Of a stretch of 64,000 nt of DNA, positions 34,284-44,212 are shown in pieces (within the stretch, counting starts at the first letter, position 1; each line of letters opens with the position of its first letter). Source of the DNA: Capnocytophaga haemolytica (GTDB taxonomy: Bacteria; Bacteroidota; Bacteroidia; Flavobacteriales; Flavobacteriaceae); NCBI RefSeq assembly GCF_001553545.1, contig NZ_CP014227.1, forward strand, positions 1,842,501 to 1,906,500. The letters are read 5' to 3'. The position numbers were made by a program, and so were the translations under genes. The notes below the pieces were generated by a model, which had not been told where the DNA came from, searched no databases, and saw only the letters and a program-made list of their open reading frames with translations.

Positions 34284-35156
34284 TTAGCACCAACCTAAAT
34301 CCTCTGCAAGTTGTTCAGGGCGTAGCAGTATTTCAGCTTTATGTCGATAAATAAGCTCGTTACAGCCCACACTATTCACATCAATAGGGCGTCCAGGTAC
34401 GGCAAATACCTCACGGTTGTACTCAAAAGCCAGCCCTGCTGTCGATAGGCTTCCTCCTCTCTGTCCCGACTCTATCACTACGGTTGCCTCCGATAAGCCT
34501 GCCACGATACGATTGCGCGCTAAGAAGTTCGTAGGTTTAAAGGGAGATAGATGTCCGTAGTCAGTAAAGAGCCCTCCATTGGCTTCCATAGCTGCACAAT
34601 ACACAGAATGCTCTTGGGGGTATATCCTTTGAAAGCCGTGCCCCAAACAAGCGATCGTTTGCAAGCCGTGTGCCATCGCTGCACGATGTGCTACAATGTC
34701 CACACCATAAGCAAAGCCACTGACAATCACAGGATCAAAGGGTGCCACCGCTGCAATAAGTCGCTGACAAAAGCGCAACCCTTCAGCACTCGCCTTGCGC
34801 GTGCCTACCACACTAATCAAGCGCTTACCTTCCAAGTTGATAGATCCACGCTGGTAGAGCACCACAGGAGCATCTTCACATTGGTATAAAAGCTGAGGAT
34901 AGTCGGCATCGGTGTAACTAAGTATCTTTATACCATTGTGATAGGCGTAATTAAGCTCCTCTTCAGCCTTATGAAGTGCTTCTCTTACCGTCAAATGCTG
35001 CCCTTGAATATGCCCCAATGCTAAGAGCTGTGTTACCTCCTCGCCATCGGTTAGTACTGCCTTTGCACTGCCCTGTGTGTCAATCAACACTCTTGCAGCT
35101 CTATCACCTATTAAATCTCTAAGTGCAATGCGGTATATTAATTCTTCATCTCTCAT
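34284..35156 (-). CDS. dprA: DNA-processing protein DprA, lacking the C-terminal winged helix
   Basis: 290 residues from MRDEELIYRIAL; a longer reading to 35243 crosses the promoter. The SAM-like N-terminal part and the Rossmann-like core are present (ISVVGTRKASAEG, VSGFAYGVDIVAHRAA, LGHGFQRIYP, FLARNRIVAGLSEATVVIES). The protein stops right after the core at EDLGWC, so the DML1 winged-helix domain usual in proteins of about 365 residues is absent. Family knowledge: loads RecA on incoming DNA in transformation. Confidence 0.92.
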   Translation of the reverse strand: MRDEELIYRIALRDLIGDRAARVLIDTQGSAKAVLTDGEEVTQLLALGHIQGQHLTVREALHKAEEELNYAYHNGIKILSYTDADYPQLLYQCEDAPVVLYQRGSINLEGKRLISVVGTRKASAEGLRFCQRLIAAVAPFDPVIVSGFAYGVDIVAHRAAMAHGLQTIACLGHGFQRIYPQEHSVYCAAMEANGGLFTDYGHLSPFKPTNFLARNRIVAGLSEATVVIESGQRGGSLSTAGLAFEYNREVFAVPGRPIDVNSVGCNELIYRHKAEILLRPEQLAEDLGWC

Positions 35157-35176
35157 AATGAATAAGTTTGGTAAGG

Positions 35177-35206
35177 CAAAAGTACACCTTTTTAACAGAA
35201 TATCAA
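35177..35206 (-). promoter_or_regulatory. dprA promoter
   Basis: Minus strand TTG at 35206-35204, 19-bp spacer, TACTTTTG at 35184-35177. Confidence 0.72.
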
Positions 35207-35237
35207 AAATCCTCCACAAATTTAACAAGAAATAATG

Positions 35238-35281
35238 TAACACCCTTACGAAGGATCTACGGATACAATACGGATACAGAC
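35238..35281. repeat. 11-bp array U5 (4 units)
   Basis: TAACACCCTTA, CGAAGGATCTA, CGGATACAATA, CGGATACAGAC; same consensus as the larger arrays. Confidence 0.7.
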
Positions 35282-35406
35282 TATAAAAATTAAGCGATCC
35301 CTTATCTTAAGTACTAATCTCTAAGTACTCTCTGTTACAAATATCACAATTATAACTTGTTTTATACAATTCTCACTTTTTAGCTTAGCATTACAAAAAG
35401 AATTTG

Positions 35407-35414
35407 TACTTTTG
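35407..35414 (+). promoter_or_regulatory. lysA -7 element
   Basis: TACTTTTG; the -33 region is poor. The leader downstream carries a 7-bp array right up to the ATG. Confidence 0.5.
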
Positions 35415-35435
35415 CAGCTCATTTAAAAATAAGAA

Positions 35436-35498
35436 CTTAGAGAACAGAGGTCAGGGATCAGCACTGACCACTAATCACTAATCCCTAACCACTAATAA
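35436..35498. repeat. 7-bp degenerate tandem array (9 units) in the lysA leader
   Basis: CTTAGAG, AACAGAG, GTCAGGG, ATCAGCA, CTGACCA, CTAATCA, CTAATCC, CTAACCA, CTAATAA. The first and second halves can pair, which would fold the region just before the start codon. Confidence 0.85.
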
Positions 35499-35499
35499 A

Positions 35500-36705
35500 A
35501 TGAATAATACAGATTTACTATCCATTGCGGAGCGTTTCGGCAGTCCCGTGTATGTGTACGATGCCGAGAAGATTGCTAGCCAATACGCCCGCCTTACTTC
35601 AGCCTTTGCGGCAGTGCCCCATCTACGTATCAACTATGCGATGAAAGCCCTATCGAACCTATCGGTGCTGCGGCTGATGCACAAGCTCGGCAGTGGCTTA
35701 GATACGGTGTCTATTCAAGAGGTGCAGCTCGGCTTGCGGGCGGGTTTTGCCCCTGAGCAAATCATCTTTACCCCCAACGGCGTTTCGATGGACGAGATAG
35801 AACAGGCAGCGGCTCTGGGCGTGCAACTCAACATCGACAACCTCTCGTTCTTGGAACAGTTTGGCAGCAAACACCCTGAGGTACCTGTGTGTATACGCAT
35901 CAACCCGCACGTAATGGCGGGAGGTAATTCAAAGATATCGGTGGGACATATTGATAGTAAATTTGGCATTAGCATACACCAGATTCCGCACATCTTGCGC
36001 ATTGTGGAGAATACCAAAATGCATATCAATGGCATCCATATGCATACGGGTAGCGACATCTTGGATATAGACGTGTTTCTCTATGCGGCAGAGATACTCT
36101 TTGAGGCGGCACAGCACTTCAAGGATCTGCGGTTTATTGACTTCGGTAGCGGCTTTAAGGTACCGTATAAGCAGGGCGATATACAGACGGACATCGAGGA
36201 GCTCGGACAGCGTTTGGGGCAACGCTTCTTGGAGTTCTGCGATACCTACGGGCGCGAGCTTACGCTTGCCTTTGAGCCTGGTAAGTTTTTAGTGAGCGAG
36301 GCGGGGTACTTCTTAGTGAAGGTGAATGTGGTAAAGCAAACGACCTCAACCGTCTTTGCGGGTGTGGATACAGGCTTTAATCACCTCATACGCCCAATGT
36401 TTTACGGGGCAACGCACTTCATTGAGAATCTTTCCAACCCTGAGGGTAAGAAGCGTTTCTACTCGGTGGTGGGGTACATCTGCGAGACCGATACCTTTGC
36501 CTCTAACCGCCAGATTGCCGAGATTACGGAAGGCGATATTCTCTGTTTCCACAATGCAGGTGCTTACTGCTATACGATGGCGAGCAACTACAACTCGCGT
36601 CTGCGTCCTGCGGAAGTGCTTTGGACAGGTAGCGAGGCTAAGCTCATCCGCCGCGCTGAGACCTTTGAAGATTTGGTACGTGGGCAAATAGAGGTTGATA
36701 TATAA
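35500..36705 (+). CDS. lysA: diaminopimelate decarboxylase
   Basis: 401 residues, fold III PLP enzyme. Lys49 in NYAMKALSN binds PLP; HMHTGSDI, FEPGKFLVSEAG and the C-terminal active-site region CYTMASNYNSRLRP are conserved. Family knowledge: last step of lysine synthesis from meso-DAP. Promoter weak; the leader is repeat-rich. It ends at a perfect palindromic terminator facing fumC. Confidence 0.95.
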   Translation: MNNTDLLSIAERFGSPVYVYDAEKIASQYARLTSAFAAVPHLRINYAMKALSNLSVLRLMHKLGSGLDTVSIQEVQLGLRAGFAPEQIIFTPNGVSMDEIEQAAALGVQLNIDNLSFLEQFGSKHPEVPVCIRINPHVMAGGNSKISVGHIDSKFGISIHQIPHILRIVENTKMHINGIHMHTGSDILDIDVFLYAAEILFEAAQHFKDLRFIDFGSGFKVPYKQGDIQTDIEELGQRLGQRFLEFCDTYGRELTLAFEPGKFLVSEAGYFLVKVNVVKQTTSTVFAGVDTGFNHLIRPMFYGATHFIENLSNPEGKKRFYSVVGYICETDTFASNRQIAEITEGDILCFHNAGAYCYTMASNYNSRLRPAEVLWTGSEAKLIRRAETFEDLVRGQIEVDI

Positions 36706-36709
36706 AAAT

Positions 36710-36744
36710 AAAGAAGCTCAGCTTATGATAAGCTGAGCTTCTTT
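36710..36744. terminator. lysA/fumC bidirectional terminator
   Basis: 16-bp perfect stem (36710-36725 with 36729-36744), 3-nt loop. Confidence 0.88.
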
Positions 36745-36766
36745 AATATCATTATGGTTGTGCTTC

Positions 36767-38164
36767 CTATTTTAAAGACCCTACCATATCTTCTGGACGT
36801 ACCCACTTGTCAAAATCTTCGGCAGTTACATAGCCTAAACGCACCGCCTCTTCTTTTAAAGTAGTTCCATTGCGGTGTGCCGTCTGTGCGATTTCAGCTG
36901 CTTTGTAATAGCCTATCTTGGTATTAAGAGCTGTAACTAACATCAGCGAGTTATCCACGAGTTCCTTGATACGTTTGTAGTTAGGCTCAATGCCGCTTGC
37001 ACAGTGCTCTTCAAATGAGAGGCAAGCATCACCCAGCAGGCGTGCTGATTGCAAGTAGTTGGCAGCCATCACAGGTTTGAAGACGTTCAGCTCGTAGTGT
37101 CCTTGCGCCCCAGCTACACTGATGGTTACGTCGTTACCCATCACCTGAGCCGCCACCATCGTCATCGCCTCACATTGGGTAGGGTTCACCTTCCCTGGCA
37201 TAATAGAGCTACCTGGCTCATTCGCAGGGATAAGTATTTCGCCAATACCCGAGCGTGGTCCTGATGCCATCATACGGATGTCGTTCGCAATCTTGTTGAG
37301 CGACACGGCAAGTTGCTTCAATGCACCGTGGCTTTCTACAATCGCATCGTGTGAAGCCAACGCCTCAAACTTGTTAGGTGCCGTTACGAATGGCAATCCT
37401 GTAAACTTCGCGATATATTCCGCTACCTTCACGTCATAACCCTTAGGTGTATTTAGCCCTGTGCCTACGGCAGTGCCCCCAAGTGCCAATTCCGAAAGGT
37501 GTGCCAAGGTATTCTTCAAAGCCTTAATGCCGTGGTCGAGCTGTGCCACATAACCCGAAATCTCCTGACCGAGCGTCAGTGGAGTAGCATCCATAAGGTG
37601 GGTACGACCGATCTTCACCACGTCTTTAAACGCCTCAGCCTTCGCTTTGAGCGTGTCACGCAGTTTTTCTACCGCAGGGATGGTGTGCTCTACTACCGCT
37701 TTGTAGCAAGCAATGTGCATCCCTGTTGGGAAAGTATCGTTAGAGGATTGCGATTTATTCACATCGTCATTGGCTTTCATCACAGGGTCGCCCTTACCGA
37801 TCTCGCCACCAGCAAGCACCTGCGCACGATTGGCAATCACCTCATTTACATTCATATTCGACTGCGTACCCGAGCCTGTCTGCCAGATTACTAACGGAAA
37901 CTCATCATCAAGTTTACCTTCCAAGATCTCATCACAAACCTTAGCGATGAGGTCGCGTTTCTCCTGAGACAATACCCCGAGGTCATAATTAGCATAAGCA
38001 GCCGCCTTTTTCAGGTAAGCAAAGCCACGGATAATCTCTTTGGGCATTGACGCTGCTGGACCAATCTTAAAGTTGTTGCGCGAGCGTTCTGTCTGTGCGC
38101 CCCAATACTTGTCGGCAGGGACTTTCACCTCGCCTAATGTGTCTTTTTCAATTCTGTAACTCAT
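36767..38164 (-). CDS. fumC: class II fumarate hydratase
   Basis: 465 residues, full length. Signature [39 protein letters not shown] and GSGTQSNMN are all present. Family knowledge: tetrameric, iron-free enzyme that hydrates fumarate to malate in the TCA cycle. It has its own promoter with TTTG-20-TACATTTG. Confidence 0.97.
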   Translation of the reverse strand: MSYRIEKDTLGEVKVPADKYWGAQTERSRNNFKIGPAASMPKEIIRGFAYLKKAAAYANYDLGVLSQEKRDLIAKVCDEILEGKLDDEFPLVIWQTGSGTQSNMNVNEVIANRAQVLAGGEIGKGDPVMKANDDVNKSQSSNDTFPTGMHIACYKAVVEHTIPAVEKLRDTLKAKAEAFKDVVKIGRTHLMDATPLTLGQEISGYVAQLDHGIKALKNTLAHLSELALGGTAVGTGLNTPKGYDVKVAEYIAKFTGLPFVTAPNKFEALASHDAIVESHGALKQLAVSLNKIANDIRMMASGPRSGIGEILIPANEPGSSIMPGKVNPTQCEAMTMVAAQVMGNDVTISVAGAQGHYELNVFKPVMAANYLQSARLLGDACLSFEEHCASGIEPNYKRIKELVDNSLMLVTALNTKIGYYKAAEIAQTAHRNGTTLKEEAVRLGYVTAEDFDKWVRPEDMVGSLK

Positions 38165-38208
38165 TTTGTCGATATAATTTTACAATTAAACAATCTAAAA
38201 AAGTAGCA

Positions 38209-38240
38209 CAAATGTACGACCTTTCCACAAGTTAGCCAAA
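38209..38240 (-). promoter_or_regulatory. fumC promoter
   Basis: Minus strand TTTG at 38240-38237, 20-bp spacer, TACATTTG at 38216-38209. Confidence 0.7.
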
Positions 38241-38783
38241 TAAAAACTGTTAAAATTATCGTTCAGCAAAGATTTTGCAGATTAAAAAATTATAAAACGC
38301 TCATATTCTTATATTTCTATTTGTGCCTTTTTATAAGGAGAATACCTCCTAAGGTTAAATTCATTTTCTTTCTCCAAGTCCATTTGCTTACATCGAAATG
38401 GGTTCTAAATCTCCGAAAGATCATATCTACAGTGAAAAAAGCTGTATTTTTTACCAAAATTCAACCTAAAATAGAATTTAAGTTCTATTTTTAATCAAAA
38501 AATAGTACTAAAAGTTTTATTTTATAGAGAAATTAAATATACATTTATATAAATATGTTTTATATTATAAAATAACTAACTGACGACGATATAAAAATGT
38601 TTTAATAATATAAATTGTATACCGACGACAGTAAAAATATATTTACTTATCACAATCTTAAAAGGAGACGAACAAAATCAAAAATGATTAAGTAAATTGT
38701 AAACTGACGACGGTATCTCACAATTTTAATTTGCATTTTCTTATCATAAGATTTATATCCTCAATTTTGAAGAAGTTCATAAA
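38241..38783. other. long AT-rich intergenic region with three dispersed ACYGACGAC motifs
   Basis: No convincing ORF. Copies of A-C-T/C-GACGAC-R occur near 38579, 38622 and 38704, the last two preceded by TAAATTGTA. Spacing is about 42 and 82 bp. A small hairpin (AAAATAGAA/TTCTATTTT, 38468-38491) precedes a T run on the plus strand. Its job is unknown. Confidence 0.45.
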
Positions 38784-38816
38784 AAAAGGAGAAGATAAAA
38801 AGCATCTTCTCCTTTT
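38784..38816 (-). terminator. terminator of the GH20 gene
   Basis: 13-bp stem AAAAGGAGAAGAT/ATCTTCTCCTTTT, 7-nt loop, T run on the minus strand. Confidence 0.85.
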
Positions 38817-38839
38817 AAAAAAATTATTAATTTCTACAC

Positions 38840-41185
38840 TTAATTTACTTCGATCTCATCGATAAATAGGAACGCTGGATTCCCTGCAGCTCCTTGATGA
38901 AAAGCTGGAATTTTTTTCAACGTATTGATTCTCACTTTTAAGTAGCTTGTTTCTTTCTCTTGAAAATCAACTTTGTAGGTCTTGATCTCCTTTATCGCTG
39001 AGGTAGGAACAGGGACCTTTAGGTCTGCCGCTTTTTGAAATGTTTTTCCGTCATTTGAGGTAGATACTTCCACATAAGTCGGCGGATAGATCCAATCGCC
39101 CGTATCGATATATGTATCAAAGGCGACCTCCTTCACTTTGGTAGGAGTCCCGAGTGGAATAATCACCTCACAATCTTCTTCTTTGAAGCCTATCCAATTG
39201 CCAGACCGAGAGTTGCTATTCCCCTTGATGCCGTCGAAAAGCGTGCTGACGCCCTTGTAAGTGTAGGCACTGTTGGGTTTTGTAAGCAATTGCACTGGGC
39301 GCGCGGTTGCCTTATTAAAATAAAATTGCTGCTCAAAAGTACTTTCGCCTTGGCTGCCCTTAGTTTTTGCTTTTACCAACGTATTTTTCGTGAAATGAAG
39401 CGTGCTGGTGTACAGAGCTGATTTCTCTGTCGGATCGCTGCCGTCAGTGGTATAATATATAGGTGTATTTTCCAGACAAGAAAAACTAACCGCGATGCCG
39501 TCCTTATCGGCTTTTACATCTTCGCGCAAGCCAAAAACGTGTGTCGCATAATTGTAGCCCTCGAGCTTATAAATCGCTAACAATCTGGGCAATCGCTGCA
39601 CGAAATTTTCATAATTTTTAGGCTTAGCTGGGTCTTCCCACTGCACTTCTGCCAAAGCGGCGAAGCGAGGCAGCGCCATATATTCCACGTGCTTGAAGGT
39701 CTTGATATATTCCGTCCAGATATTGCCCTGCACGCCCAAAATATGTTTGCGCTGCGCCTCATTGAGCGCGTCGGGGAAAGGATTGAAGCTATACACCCTT
39801 TCGACAGTGATGCACCCGCCAATCGCCAGTGGTTCTTTTTCGATTTTATCCGTCTGATAATAATCCAAATAGAGGTGCGACATCGGGGTCATAATCGCAT
39901 CGTGATCCGATTTGGCGGCCTCTACCGCACCCTCGATGCCACGCCAAGACATCACCGTTGCATTTGGCGCCAGTCCACCTTCCAAAATTTCGTCCCAACC
40001 GATAATTCTTCTACCCTTTTTTGCTAAAACATCTTCGGCAAACGTAATCACGTGGCTCTGAAGATACTCTTCAGCAGTGTGTTTCTTATCTCCTTTAATG
40101 CCTAATTCTTTGATTCTTGCCTGACACTTAGGGCATTTATGCCAGCTTACTTTCGGACATTCGTCCCCACCAATGTGGATGTACTCCGACGGGAAAATTT
40201 CAGTTACCTCCTCCAAGATTCCCTTGATAAAATCATAAGTTTGAGGGTTTCCAGCGCAAAGCACATCTTCAGCCACGCCCCACGTTTCCATCACGTGATA
40301 CGGACCTCCTGTGCATCCCAATTCGGGGTAAGCCGCCAGCGCAGCAAGCATATGCCCAGGCAAATCCACCTCAGGGATAATCGTAATATTGCGATCCTGA
40401 GCGTATTTCACGATACTCTTAAGTTCTTCTTGTGAATAAAAGCCGCCGTGAGGCTTCCCGTCGTACTCGCCACTATTTCTCCCGATAACCGTCTGCGTTC
40501 TCGTTGAGCCGAGGGTCGTCAACTTTGGAAATCGCTTCGATTCAATACGCCAACCCTGATCGTCCGTTAAATGCCAATGGAATTTATTCATATTGTGCAA
40601 AGCCATCATATCGATGAAGATCCGCACCGAATCGGCAGTGAAAAAATGGCGAGCACTATCCAAATGCGCACCACGGTAAGCAAAATAAGGCTGATCATCA
40701 ATTGTTCCCGCTTTGAAGATCACCTCCGCTGCTTTTTTCACAGGGATAGCTTTTCTCAGAAACTGAACTCCGTAGAAAACGCCGCCGTTAGCCACCCCAT
40801 CCACTACGATCCCGTTGGCGCTGATGCTCACTCGATACGCTTCTTTATTGGTATTGTTAAGATTTTTCACCAGCGAAATGCTGTTGTCCGTCTTTCCTTG
40901 CGCTGAACTGACTTCAAGTTGCAGGCCTGTTTGTTTTTTGATGAATTCCTGCAGAAAGCCCGCATAACGCTGCAAGTCGGCGTCATTCTGAGGAAACACA
41001 ATCTTAGTAGATGAATTCAGGTGAAAAGCACCTTCCTCACTCTGGGCTACGTTCATTGATTTCACCGCGGGGATCACGTTGTAGTCCGCCGAAGTAGCCT
41101 CAGCGTTTACGTCGTTCCCCGTTTTTGATTTACACGAGATCATTGCCACCAATAGCAGCAATGTACTAACTATTTTTATCTTCAT
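38840..41185 (-). CDS. beta-N-acetylhexosaminidase lipoprotein (GH20)
   Basis: 781 residues. Lipoprotein signal MKIKIVSTLLLLVAMISC. A GH20b domain (about 40-160), the GH20 catalytic barrel with the Asp-Glu pair in HIGGDECPK, a chitobiase-type C-terminal domain (YYTTDGSDPTEKSALY) and a terminal discoidin-like domain (WIGFKEEDCEVIIPLG) follow. Family knowledge: releases terminal GlcNAc or GalNAc from glycans; in oral flavobacteria such enzymes trim host glycoproteins. It stands alone, not in a polysaccharide-utilisation locus. Confidence 0.94.
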   Translation of the reverse strand: MKIKIVSTLLLLVAMISCKSKTGNDVNAEATSADYNVIPAVKSMNVAQSEEGAFHLNSSTKIVFPQNDADLQRYAGFLQEFIKKQTGLQLEVSSAQGKTDNSISLVKNLNNTNKEAYRVSISANGIVVDGVANGGVFYGVQFLRKAIPVKKAAEVIFKAGTIDDQPYFAYRGAHLDSARHFFTADSVRIFIDMMALHNMNKFHWHLTDDQGWRIESKRFPKLTTLGSTRTQTVIGRNSGEYDGKPHGGFYSQEELKSIVKYAQDRNITIIPEVDLPGHMLAALAAYPELGCTGGPYHVMETWGVAEDVLCAGNPQTYDFIKGILEEVTEIFPSEYIHIGGDECPKVSWHKCPKCQARIKELGIKGDKKHTAEEYLQSHVITFAEDVLAKKGRRIIGWDEILEGGLAPNATVMSWRGIEGAVEAAKSDHDAIMTPMSHLYLDYYQTDKIEKEPLAIGGCITVERVYSFNPFPDALNEAQRKHILGVQGNIWTEYIKTFKHVEYMALPRFAALAEVQWEDPAKPKNYENFVQRLPRLLAIYKLEGYNYATHVFGLREDVKADKDGIAVSFSCLENTPIYYTTDGSDPTEKSALYTSTLHFTKNTLVKAKTKGSQGESTFEQQFYFNKATARPVQLLTKPNSAYTYKGVSTLFDGIKGNSNSRSGNWIGFKEEDCEVIIPLGTPTKVKEVAFDTYIDTGDWIYPPTYVEVSTSNDGKTFQKAADLKVPVPTSAIKEIKTYKVDFQEKETSYLKVRINTLKKIPAFHQGAAGNPAFLFIDEIEVN

Positions 41186-41209
41186 TACGAATGGTTTAAA
41201 TTAATGCGA

Positions 41210-41241
41210 CAAATGTACGAATAAATACGAAACCGACCAAA
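41210..41241 (-). promoter_or_regulatory. GH20 promoter
   Basis: Minus strand TTTGGTCGGTT (-33 region from 41241), 20-bp spacer, TACATTTG at 41217-41210. Confidence 0.75.
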
Positions 41242-41311
41242 CATTTTCTTGAAAAAATGAATATTAATTTATTACACTTTGTTTCTGAACATATTAGGCA
41301 GGATTATTCAT

Positions 41312-41346
41312 AAAAAAGCCCCAAGGAAAGACACCTCAGGGCTTCA
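41312..41346 (-). terminator. lpdA terminator
   Basis: AAGCCC pairs with GGGCTT, with an inner AGG/CCT, then a T run on the minus strand. Confidence 0.65.
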
Positions 41347-41370
41347 CTAACAACAATAATCTAAATTATT

Positions 41371-42762
41371 TTATATGTGTATTACCTCACCATAAGCAGC
41401 TGCTACGGCTTCCATAACTGCCTCGCTCATTGTAGGGTGAGGGTGTACCGTCTTGATGATCTCGTGACCTGTAGTCTCCAATTTGCGGGCCACTACTGCC
41501 TCTGCAATCATATCGGTAACGCCTGCACCAATCATATGGCAGCCAAGCCATTCACCGTATTTTGCATCGAAAATCACCTTGATAAAGCCGTCAGCATTAC
41601 CTGCTGCTTTTGCTTTCCCAGAAGCTGAGAATGGGAATTTACCTACTTTGATATCGTAGCCCTTTTCTTTTGCCTGCTTTTCTGTTAAGCCCACTGAGGC
41701 AATCTCTGGAGTACAATAGGTACAACCTGGGATATTGCCATAATCAAGCGGCTCAACGTGCAAGCCTTTGATCTTCTCAACACAAAGGATACCCTCAGCA
41801 GAAGCTACGTGTGCCAAAGCCTGTCCTGGCACCACATCGCCAATAGCATAATAGCCTGGCACATTAGTCTGATAGAATTTGTCTACTTGAATCTTATCGC
41901 GATCTACCTTGATGCCTACATCTTCCAAGCCAATACCTTCAATGTTGGTCTTGATACCTACAGCTGAAAGGAGGATATCTGCCTCAAGCACTTCCTCACC
42001 TTTAGCGGTTTTCACATAAGCCTTTACGCCTTTGCCTGAGGTGTCTACCTTAGTAACTTCGGCTGAGGTAAGGATGTTGATACCGATCTTCTTGAAGCTG
42101 CGCTCTAATTGCTTTGATACTTCCTCGTCTTCCACAGGAACGATGTTTGGCATAAACTCAACGATGGTTACCTCAGTGCCCATAGAGTTGTAGAAATAAG
42201 CAAACTCAATACCGATAGCACCACTACCTACTACGATCATTTTCTTAGGTAGCTCAGGCAGGGTAAGGGCTTGTCGATAGCCGATAACCTTCTTGCCGTC
42301 CTGTGGCAAAGCAGGCAATTCGCGTGAGCGTGCCCCTGTGGCAATGATAATATGGTCAGCAGCATATTCAGTCTTCTTGCCATCTTTATCAGTAACCTCT
42401 ACCTTCTTGCCTGGTTTAAGTTTCCCAAAACCTTCAATCACGTCAATCTTGTTCTTCTTCATCAGGAATTGCACCCCTTTGCTCATACCGTCAGCCACCT
42501 CACGGCTGCGTTTTACTACTGCTTTGAAGTCCTTGTCAAAGCCTTTCACCACTAAACCGTAGTCAGCAGCGTGTTTCAGATACTCAAACACTTGAGCCGA
42601 TTTCAAAAGGGCTTTAGTAGGGATACAACCCCAGTTAAGGCATACACCGCCTAAGTTCTCTTTTTCAATTAAGCCTACTTTAAAGCCTAATTGTGAAGCG
42701 CGAATGGCTGTAACATAGCCACCTGGTCCACTTCCAAGTACAATAATGTCGTATTTACTCAT
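41371..42762 (-). CDS. lpdA: dihydrolipoyl dehydrogenase (E3)
   Basis: 463 residues. FAD-binding IVLGSGPGGYV, the redox-active pair C41/C46 in GGVCLNWGCIP, NAD-binding VVGSGAIGIEF and the catalytic His in HPHPTMSE. Family knowledge: reoxidises lipoyl groups of the PDH, OGDH and glycine-cleavage complexes. It is separated by 25 kb from the E1-alpha/E2 genes of this window. Confidence 0.97.
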   Translation of the reverse strand: MSKYDIIVLGSGPGGYVTAIRASQLGFKVGLIEKENLGGVCLNWGCIPTKALLKSAQVFEYLKHAADYGLVVKGFDKDFKAVVKRSREVADGMSKGVQFLMKKNKIDVIEGFGKLKPGKKVEVTDKDGKKTEYAADHIIIATGARSRELPALPQDGKKVIGYRQALTLPELPKKMIVVGSGAIGIEFAYFYNSMGTEVTIVEFMPNIVPVEDEEVSKQLERSFKKIGINILTSAEVTKVDTSGKGVKAYVKTAKGEEVLEADILLSAVGIKTNIEGIGLEDVGIKVDRDKIQVDKFYQTNVPGYYAIGDVVPGQALAHVASAEGILCVEKIKGLHVEPLDYGNIPGCTYCTPEIASVGLTEKQAKEKGYDIKVGKFPFSASGKAKAAGNADGFIKVIFDAKYGEWLGCHMIGAGVTDMIAEAVVARKLETTGHEIIKTVHPHPTMSEAVMEAVAAAYGEVIHI

Positions 42763-42797
42763 TTTCTTAAATTATTTATCAATTCTAATTGAGGCTA

Positions 42798-42829
42798 CAA
42801 AGTTACGAAGTCTATTTTGAATGACCAAA
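42798..42829 (-). promoter_or_regulatory. lpdA promoter
   Basis: Minus strand TTTGGTCATT from 42829, 20-bp spacer, TAACTTTG at 42805-42798. Confidence 0.75.
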
Positions 42830-42983
42830 TAAAAATTACTTTTTCTTACAAAAAAAACACTTCTTACCCTTTTTCATTCAAACCTTAAATACCTCTATCA
42901 ACACTAACAATCAATCAATTAAAAACACAAAAGCCCCCTCCTACCCTCTCTCACATTTCCTCCTTCAAAGAACCATCGCACTC

Positions 42984-43018
42984 CTGATCACTAATCACTA
43001 ACCCCTAATCACTAACCT
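42984..43018. repeat. 7-bp tandem array (5 units) at the AI-2E transporter stop
   Basis: CTGATCA, CTAATCA, CTAACCC, CTAATCA, CTAACCT; the minus-strand TAG stop at 43019-43017 touches the last unit. Confidence 0.8.
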
Positions 43019-44102
43019 AAATATTCTTCGTCAGCAGTGCCACTAGCTTATTATTCGGGTAAAACTCCTTCAGCACCACTTTCAGCACCGTATAAGCAGG
43101 AATTGCCACCACCATCCCTACAATGCCGAAGAGCGTACCACTGATCAGCGTAATGAGGAAAATCTCCAAAGCCGTCGACTTCACCGAATTAGAGAATATC
43201 AAAGGCTGACTAAACACATTATCAATGAATTGCCCCACTAAGAACCCAATAAGCACATAGATCGTCGTAGGGAGCGACACACTCATAAAATCGTTGTGTA
43301 GGTTACTACTCATCGTAAGCAATGCCATCAGTACAAAGCCAATAATCGGACCCACATAAGGAATAATATTCAGCAAAGCACATAAAAGGGCTATCATAAA
43401 AGCATTTTCCACACCAAAAATGAGTAATACCACCGTGTAAATCACAAAAAGAATAAACAACTGCAACAAAAGACCTATAAAATAGCGCGAAAGTAGGTTG
43501 TTAATCTTAAAAATAGACGCTTTTACAGTACGCTTACGCTTATCCGACAGCAAAGATAGCAAAGCAATAAGCATTTTCTTACCATCTTTTAGAAAAAAGA
43601 ACGTAATGAAGAGCACCGAAAAAAGCCCCACACCAAAACCACTGATAAACGAGATAAACGAATTGAGAAAACTCGGAATATCAATAAAATCCAAAAGCCT
43701 TTCCACACCGATGGAGAACTTATTCCCGCGTATGCCCATCGAGGTCAATGTGTAATTTATCAAGCCTTCTACATTCTCTTTCAGCTGATTGACATCAAGC
43801 ACAGAGAGGTTCTGCCCCTGAGTGATCAGTAGCGGCACAAAGAGGGCAATCACCCCGAGAGTCAATACAATGAAAATCACCAGTACGATAAGCGCCGCCA
43901 ATGCCTGACTGCGTATCTTACAACGCCGCCTGAGGAACGTAAGCAGCGGCATCCCCATCAAGGTCAGCACAGTAGAAACCACCAAGTACACCACTATCGC
44001 CCTAAGCAGATAAAGCGCATAAAGCCCCAGTACCACCAGCACGATCGTAGCCACCGCTCGCAAAATACCACAAGCAATCGTCTTTGCATCCATAAACTTC
44101 AC
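43017..44102 (-). CDS. AI-2E family transporter (PerM-like)
   Basis: 361 residues with about seven to eight membrane segments, including the paired N-terminal helices (LVVLGLYALYLLRAIVVYL) and the conserved central segment NIIPYVGPIIGF, the family signature. Family knowledge: members export autoinducer-2 or act as Na+/H+ antiporters; the substrate here is unknown. A single gene with its own -7 TACCTTTG. Confidence 0.88.
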   Translation of the reverse strand: MKFMDAKTIACGILRAVATIVLVVLGLYALYLLRAIVVYLVVSTVLTLMGMPLLTFLRRRCKIRSQALAALIVLVIFIVLTLGVIALFVPLLITQGQNLSVLDVNQLKENVEGLINYTLTSMGIRGNKFSIGVERLLDFIDIPSFLNSFISFISGFGVGLFSVLFITFFFLKDGKKMLIALLSLLSDKRKRTVKASIFKINNLLSRYFIGLLLQLFILFVIYTVVLLIFGVENAFMIALLCALLNIIPYVGPIIGFVLMALLTMSSNLHNDFMSVSLPTTIYVLIGFLVGQFIDNVFSQPLIFSNSVKSTALEIFLITLISGTLFGIVGMVVAIPAYTVLKVVLKEFYPNNKLVALLTKNI

Positions 44103-44114
44103 TTAAATAAAATG

Positions 44115-44147
44115 CAAAGGTAATACTTTTTAGTGAGTAACGAGCAA
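44115..44147 (-). promoter_or_regulatory. promoter of the AI-2E transporter gene
   Basis: TACCTTTG at 44122-44115 on the minus strand; TTG at 44147-44145 gives a long 22-bp spacer. Confidence 0.5.
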
Positions 44148-44212
44148 TGATCAGCGATTAATTTTTATAAATAGTGCAGCAGAGTGCCGTGCTCGGAAGC
44201 CTAAAACAAATA

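Noticed and set aside
38575..38715. Degenerate CRISPR
   Set aside because: The common part is only about 10 bp, unevenly spaced, without cas genes.
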